Positions 58,290-64,000 of a stretch of 64,000 nucleotides of DNA are shown in pieces. Under the pieces are notes generated by a model. It was not told the origin of the DNA. It worked only from the letters and a program-made list of their open reading frames with translations, and ran no database searches. Both the position numbers and the translations under genes were made by a program. How positions within the stretch are numbered: position 1 is the stretch's first letter; each line of letters opens with the position of its first letter. The stretch is taken from the NCBI GenBank assembly GCA_015680685.1, contig MNCI01017629.1, positions 526,702 to 590,701 on the forward strand, read 5' to 3'. This DNA comes from Gnetum montanum. Its lineage: Eukaryota > Streptophyta > Gnetopsida > Gnetales > Gnetaceae.

Positions 58290-59420
58290 ATGAGTCTCAA
58301 AGAGCCATTATTAAGTACAATAGACGAGTGCATGGACTATTATATTCAAGATGAACTATTATTTAAACATGGAAAGGTATGTTTTCCTATTTGTGAGTTT
58401 AGAAAAAAGATTCTATTTGAAAAACATTGTAGTGGCATGATAGGTCACATGGATAGGGATAAAACATTGTAACTTGTGGGTAGGCATTATTTCTAGCCTA
58501 GTATAGCAACAAAAGTTTTGAAAATTGTGAAGAACTATTTAAATTGTTAAAAGTTCAAAAAAGGTAAGGAAGTGTATGGACATTATATACCTTTACCAAT
58601 TTTCAATGGTCCACGAAAATGTATGTCTATGGATTTTTTGGGCAATATTCCAAAAATAAAAAGTGGAAATATTACAAATTTTGTTCTTATTGATGGGTTC
58701 TCCAATATGGCCTATTTCATTCCATGCAAGAAGGTGTGTGATGTTTCTCATATTGTGAATTTGTTTTTTCAACATGTTGTAAAGTTGCATGGAATTCCTT
58801 TGAATATTTTTAGTGATAAAGACTCCAAATTCACAAGTCACTTTTGAAGTTCCCTTTGAAAAATGTTAGGAACAAAGCTAAATATTTCTTATACATATCA
58901 TTCATTATCTAATGGCCAAAAAAAAGTGGTAAAGATATCCTTGGTAAACCTATTAAAATGTTTATGTGATGGATAGCCAAATAGGTGGGAAAACATGTTT
59001 TATCATGCTGAGTTTTCATAAAATAATTCTTTTCATGTTACTATTGGAAAAATCCCATTTGAGGTGTCCTATAAGTTTTGTCCAAAGATGATGAACACTT
59101 TAAAGAGCTTTGATGATGAAGCCCAACTTAGTGCTAATTTTGTACAAGAGATATGGGATCTCCATGCATAAGTAAAATCAAATCTTGGGAAGAAGGATAA
59201 AGAGATAATCCTTAAGAGGAATGAGGAAAAATCAAAGACTAATTTTGCTATTAATGACATGGTTTGGGTTCACTTTAAGAAGAAGCAGTTAAGAGGTTTT
59301 AAATTCTCTAAGTTGAAAATCAAGAAGATGGAACCTTTTAAAATCAACACTAAGATTAATGATAATGGTTTCAAGATTGATTTACTAAATGATGTTGGTA
59401 TGTAATTTGTGTTTAATGTT
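58290..59420 (+). pseudogene. Integrase of chromovirus E
   Basis: The open segment 58290-58472 carries the zinc-binding start: KHCSGMIGHMDRDKTL. The core follows in 58572-58847: RKCMSMDFLGNIPK, holding the first Asp, VLIDGFSNMAYFIPCKK, and then IFSDKDSKFTSHF with the second Asp. The third catalytic residue is lost, since NGQKKVV stands where xGQTEVV is usual (about 58912). The C-terminal part (NDMVWVHFKKKQLRGFKFSK at about 59253-59310) matches the GPY/F region before the chromodomain. Confidence 0.85.
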
Positions 59421-59565
59421 TTAAATATTGTGCACTATCATGGACTAGTTGATGAGAAGACCATACAAGGTAGGATTGATAAGTTGAAAGGAGCTATTAA
59501 TTAGTCTAATCCTTCAATGGGGAGGAAGAAAATCATCCTCAAGTGAAGGGAAGCTTCTAGCAATT

Positions 59566-59655
59566 GAAGTGTTACAAGACATGAATATTTGATCCACTGG
59601 GAGGATCAGTCCATAGATGATGTTGTATGGATCCATGAGATCAAACTTCATTAGT
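59566..59655 (+). pseudogene. Chromodomain of chromovirus E
   Basis: The segment HEYLIHWEDQSIDDVVWIHE matches the chromodomain core YLVxWxGxxxxxxTWE. In chromoviruses this domain extends integrase and is thought to steer integration to particular chromatin. A stop precedes it at about 59566. Assignment is secure by sequence and by position after integrase. Confidence 0.8.
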
Positions 59656-59719
59656 GGGGGATCACTTCAACCCCTACTGGTTTGTTCATATGAGTTCACT
59701 TTTTGAAGGGTGGAAAAGC
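59655..59719 (+). promoter_or_regulatory. 3' leader and polypurine tract of chromovirus E
   Basis: GAAGGGTGGAAAAGC at 59705-59719 directly precedes the 3' LTR. A second purine run, GTGGGGGATCA, lies at 59655-59665. Confidence 0.65.
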
Positions 59720-60626
59720 TGGTATAGGGACACCTATTCTGATTCCCTTTGTTCTTCCCTATGTTTGCATTTGTAGGTTTCGAGCTTTATGAAGACATCT
59801 TGGAGGTTAAAAAGACATATTGGATGAGTCTTGGAATTAAAATATGAAATCTTAGTGCTAGAGGAGATTTTCTATTTGGAGTGCAGTCTTCTTAGGGAAG
59901 ATGTTTTGTAGGAGAGAAGACATATTATCCCCAATGAAGGAGACATCTTATCCACATAGAAGACATCTCTCCTACAAGCTACAATTTGACAAGAGAAATC
60001 TCCCCAAGATTAGAGACAACTTGTATGGTTAGGGAACTTCTAGAATTGGTCATTCCAATCTAGGAAGCAATCGAAGAAGATAACAAAAAATGGAAAACAA
60101 TGAAGATATTCAAGTAGAGCTTGAGAAAAGCTTCCTAGGATTTTTATTATCTTAGTTTTTGATAAATATGGATTGTTTCATGCTTAAAAAGATATAAAGT
60201 TATAAGAGTAGATTTTTTAGTGCATGCTCTTGATTTTTATGAGAGCTTGGGCAAGGTGTGGAGAGAACATTAAGTAAGTACATAAAGGTTGCAGCTCCAA
60301 GGTCAATTATGTTGTGTGTTGGCCTATGTTCTCTTAGTCTTTCTTGTATATTGAAATCTCATTTCCAGGTTATGGGTGAATCTCTCTATTGGTTAGGTCT
60401 TGCATTGTGAACAACCATTGTATGGTTGTAAATCCTTGTGCTTTACAATATCATTTAAGTATGAAAGGTTTTGAATGTTTGTGGATTTTGAAAATCCTAT
60501 TGTAATATTCTAATTGAATAATTGAAGATATCTTGTTTTCTTATTTTCTATCAAAGGTTATTGTTTTTTTACAATATCTAGATTTAGTGTTTGAAGGTGA
60601 TTAATTATTGGAGTGAACCTGATCCA
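59720..60626 (+). repeat. 3' LTR of chromovirus E (907 bp)
   Basis: Starts TGGTATAGGGACACC and ends CTGATCCA before the right-hand CTAAT. AAGACATCTT-like motifs recur at about 59791, 59812, 59897, 59917, 59938 and 59961. Confidence 0.93.
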
Positions 60627-60631
60627 CTAAT

Positions 60632-61099
60632 GATAGAGATCAATAAGCAATGAGGTATGAGGATTCTCATCTTCATTGTTATCATTGATAATAATGCCAC
60701 CACCCTTTGTTAATTTTGGAATTGATAATTTCTACTTCTGAAATTAATATTGGGAGATTCTATGAGATTACTTCCCATAATCTATCTTTGCTGAATTTTT
60801 AGACTAATTTGTACCTAAATCACATCCCTTATAGCTAGGTACTCCACCAACATGACCTACTCAATCTAATCTAGCTTAATGTGATGGTTTGGGTTGGGGC
60901 ACAAATGGTTTTAGGCCATTAGTTATTTCATAGGTTATATCCTTCTTATCTCATCATCAAAAAGAGCTAGGCTTAGTTCTATCTTCACATACATAAACAT
61001 GTAATCATGTTGATTCATGGATGTTGTGAGAACTTATGTTTTTCATATATTTATTAATTTATGAATTTGGAAGCTATGAGATGAGTTAGAACATTTGTA
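60632..61099 (-). other. 5' side of the gag element split by chromovirus E
   Basis: By the target duplication this continues 54575. No firm domain is recognised; an acidic stretch (INDNNEDEN) is seen on the minus strand at about 60670-60710. Confidence 0.35.
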
Positions 61100-62650
61100 A
61101 AACATGGTGTTAATGAGTGTCTCTTACACACACATAGAAATAAAGATCAAGACCAAATGTGAAAATAAAGGACCTATAAGTTACTAGGAGAAATGTTCAA
61201 GAGACTAAGAAACCTATTAGCCCTCCTTCTAGTATTAAAAGTATTTCTACAAAATTATTCTTTCCTAATCTCACAAGATTAGCTCCACAAATTAAATGTA
61301 TAATATATAAATTGCAACCACAAATGATCTTAAATTTGATATAACATTTGATGAATCAAAAATATGACATGATGGGTTACAAAGATTTAGTTAAATGTGG
61401 ACTTATCCTACTACTTGCGAACTAGGAATGACATGGGAATGATGAAAAATGATGATTCTAAGCGATAAACACTATAAAGTCTAGTCAATGCAAATAAAAA
61501 CAAAGTATAGAAATGAATTATCTAGTGATGTAAAATAAAATATAAGTATGGAAAAAATGAATAAAAGAGCATAAAATGATAAAAATGGAGAACTTAATAT
61601 GTGGGAAATGGCTTCAATTTCCTTCTCCAATAATAAATACTTGATTAGATAAATAGAAAGTGTTTACCTTCTATGGAGGTCCAAATCTACAAGTGTTGGT
61701 GAAAAATGTAGAAAAAATAACACTAATAATAGAAGCTTAGTTTATAAGAAAAATAAGGATTTTGATGCTAGAATTAAATTTTTCGAGAATGAGTAGATGA
61801 ATAGAAAAGCTTCAGTCATGGTCTAGAATTTATTTGAAGCCAAAATGGGACTATTTTGACTAACTGTTTGGCAAGTGATGCTAAAGTTGAAAAAATTCTA
61901 ACTCTAGAACCAGTGATGCTGATACTAAAAATATTCTAACTTTGGAATATTACCATTAATGATAAAAAATTTATATCTAGGATAGTAATGCAAAAATTAT
62001 CAAAATAATGTTAATGTTAGCATCAACATTAATGCTTGGACTACAAAGGACTTAGACACGTAACTAAGCTCATAGACTATTAGGAACTATTGTGGTGGTT
62101 ATGGAGCACATAGAAGATATTATGAAGGCAAATTCTTATGCTCTTGATCTCTCAAAATCTGAAAAAGTACTTTATATTTCATGAATATGGCCCTAAATCC
62201 ATAACTTAATCAAAAATTTATAGGCATAGAATTTACAAATTCAATCCTAAAGTTAAGAGGAGTAAACTTAAAGTTTGTTTTTGGTAACTTTTACCTAAAA
62301 GAATGGGTGTTGCAAGTTACACAAGAAATGACATTGATGCTAATACTAATGTTAGCATTAGTATTACTGGGATGTTAGAAAACTTTTCTAGCTTTTTCTG
62401 AACTGTACTTCTAAGCCTCTAGGACCATTCTAATGCCTAAACTAACGCTAATATATATTATAATGATGCTTACAAAATGTTAAAGAGCTCATGGATCTAG
62501 GAAATATTGTCACATGTTGATCTTGATGATCTTTCTTAATGCTTAGGTGTCACCTATAATATTTAGCCAAAATTTTAGTTTTAACTATCAAAAATACCTT
62601 CAAACCTATTGAATCTAACCTTTTGATGTCTTGGAAATGATGTTAGCTAG
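61100..62650 (-). repeat. Repeat Y copy 2, probable LTR in minus orientation
   Basis: Pairs with 51570-53150. TATA-like sequence on the minus strand at about 62216. U3 has AACATTA/TAATGTT dyads, including TTAATGTT...AACATTAA at about 62003-62024 and a perfect inverted repeat at 62341-62366. Boundaries approximate. Confidence 0.5.
62341..62366. repeat. Perfect 11 bp inverted repeat in Y U3
   Basis: TAATACTAATG and CATTAGTATTA are separated by TTAG. It belongs to the dyad-rich upstream part of repeat Y. Confidence 0.85.
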
Positions 62651-63710
62651 TCAACTTGTGGAAATGTTGGTTTTTTTGTAGGTGGAAGGCAATGTGCTTA
62701 GACCAAGGGTGATGATACTAAAAGTGAGATTAACATTAGTGTCAATGTTACCTATACTTAGATAAAATTTTTCCTCCTAGGATCTGAAGGTAATTTCACT
62801 AAAATACTAAAAGTTAACATCTTTCATGTCGATACTACTATAGACGAGCTATTTAAGGTCCTACAAGGTTGAAATATAGGTCAAAAAATAATTTTAGGAG
62901 CAAGATGGTCCATGGTCAATGTCACCTCCAATACTTCGAAAAATCTTCATTCTCAAACTTTTCTACGGTCATCAAATGTAACGCTTAAATACTAGGTTCT
63001 AAGCTAGAATGGTTATTGGAGGCCTTTGGGAGATTAAATTATGCCGTATGACACTATTTTTAAGGCTTTTTGATACTTGGACTTTGATTTGTGGAACCAA
63101 AAAGCTGGATGCAACAACTCCTACAACATGATGAATGTAGGAAAATACAACTTGGAATTGGGAGATGTTCCTACACTAGCCTAGATCTTTCTTTAACATT
63201 CCACCATTACTTTACAACACCTTCTGAGTAATAGATGGCTGAGGAAGTCTTGTCCATATCAATGAATTATAAGCTTCTAAAATCTTTTTGTAGTCTTTTT
63301 AGCCTTTTCGTAATAATAGTAGGGTCTTTTGTCCTGAAGAAAGTAGGAGGATTTATCCTTATAAAGCTATGAATCAATATCCTTTAGTCTTAATTATTTT
63401 CTTTGTTTATTTAGCATCCATTATTATTATTCTAATTTTGTTTTCATAGAAAGATCAATAACTATTCAAATACTTGATTTTGAATTATTTGAGCATTTTA
63501 ATTGTTATGTATTAGAATGTTGTTATCTAACCTTGTTTTTTAAACTTTGTACTATATCAATTTTTTAACATGAAAACTATAATAATCAAATATAAATACA
63601 TAATCAAAATAAATAATTATAATATATCATACTCTTTATTAAATATTCACATCACATCTACATATGTATCCAAAATAACTATATTATCTCAAAATATACA
63701 TCATCATCTA
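62651..63710. other. Unassigned AT-rich sequence
   Basis: No domain or repeat identity recognised. It becomes very AT-rich after about 63380. Confidence 0.35.
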
Positions 63711-64000
63711 CAAAATTATCCAAGCATATACTTGTGTATACAAATATGTATAAAATACATAATTTCATATATTACCAAGTCTAGGTTTATTTACAAAATC
63801 ATCAAGGAAATCCCTAAGGAAGTTTTGTAGAGACTAATAAACTACATTCTTTCCATAGTTATACCTTTTAAAGTAATATAGGATAATATTCAAAATTATC
63901 CAAGTATATACTTGTGTATACAAATCTGTATAAAATACATAATTTCATATATTACCAAGTCTAGGTTAATTTACAAAATCATCAAGGAAATCCCTAAGGA
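63711..64000. repeat. 180 bp tandem repeat, 1.6 units, open at window end
   Basis: The unit starting CAAAATTATCCAAG at 63711 starts again at 63891. Over the 110 bases visible in the second unit only about three differences are seen. No third unit lies upstream. The array may continue beyond the window. Confidence 0.88.

Larger units (their letters stand above)
54576..60626 (+). mobile_element. Element E: Ty3/gypsy chromovirus
   Basis: A complete insertion of 6051 bp with LTRs at 54576-55490 and 59720-60626. The perfect target duplication CTAAT lies at 54571-54575 and 60627-60631. A tRNA-Met-type primer site follows the 5' LTR and a purine-rich tract precedes the 3' LTR. The domain order gag, protease, reverse transcriptase, RNase H, integrase, chromodomain identifies the chromovirus branch. 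Every domain carries stops or lost catalytic residues. Confidence 0.95.

Noticed and set aside
63570-63830. 86-codon plus-strand frame rich in I, Y and K
   Set aside because: Low-complexity AT-rich translation; it overlaps the first unit of the 180 bp tandem repeat, and the unit boundary ignores the frame.
1-64000. A host gene cluster or defence system
   Set aside because: Every recognisable protein domain belongs to a retroelement; no host enzyme, effector or RNA gene could be identified on either strand.

Overview
This is a 64 kb block of AT-rich nuclear DNA from a seed plant. It is built almost entirely of old, nested retrotransposons. No intact host gene, tRNA, rRNA or CRISPR-like array can be supported. 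The plant assignment rests on the element types: Athila-like Ty3/gypsy elements whose best-preserved primer-binding site matches tRNA-Asp, a chromodomain-bearing Ty3/gypsy chromovirus, a Ty1/copia gag of the UBN2 type, and an RTE-clade LINE. The species cannot be told from the sequence.

Layout. 1-4649: 3' part of Athila-like element A (+): gag, protease, long 3' region, 3' LTR. 4650-5310: an older, diverged LTR in minus orientation. 5340-7480: decayed Ty1/copia remnant (LTR end, PBS, gag). 7540-9936: decayed RTE LINE. 10727-11135: truncated LTR of the A family. 12563-19513: element B (-), complete, with TSD AATAG. 19519-26130: unassigned decayed sequence, including a degenerate motif array. 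26140-27350: copia-type LTR joined to a minus-strand copia reverse transcriptase scrap. 27700-36692: LTR-like repeat X1, split by element C (28542-35628, minus, TSD CTTGT). 37760-50310: second repeat X2, split by element D (38333 to about 49510, minus), a longer relative with reverse transcriptase, RNase H, integrase and a long ORF in the env position. 50890-53490: second copia-type LTR, split by a Y-family LTR. 53500-54575: minus-strand Ty3/gypsy gag remnant, split by chromovirus E (54576-60626, plus, TSD CTAAT). 61100-62650: second Y LTR. 63711-64000: start of a 180 bp tandem repeat that runs off the window.

How the parts relate. A, B and C share one architecture: gag and protease, then directly the last codons of pol, with reverse transcriptase, RNase H, integrase and the env-position ORF missing. 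All three have the same deletion junction, so one deletion derivative was amplified. Its enzymes must have come from another element, and D shows what an autonomous relative looked like. All reading frames seen are broken and nothing here looks currently mobile. Two single-N positions mark assembly faults, one of them carrying an exact misplaced 74 bp copy.
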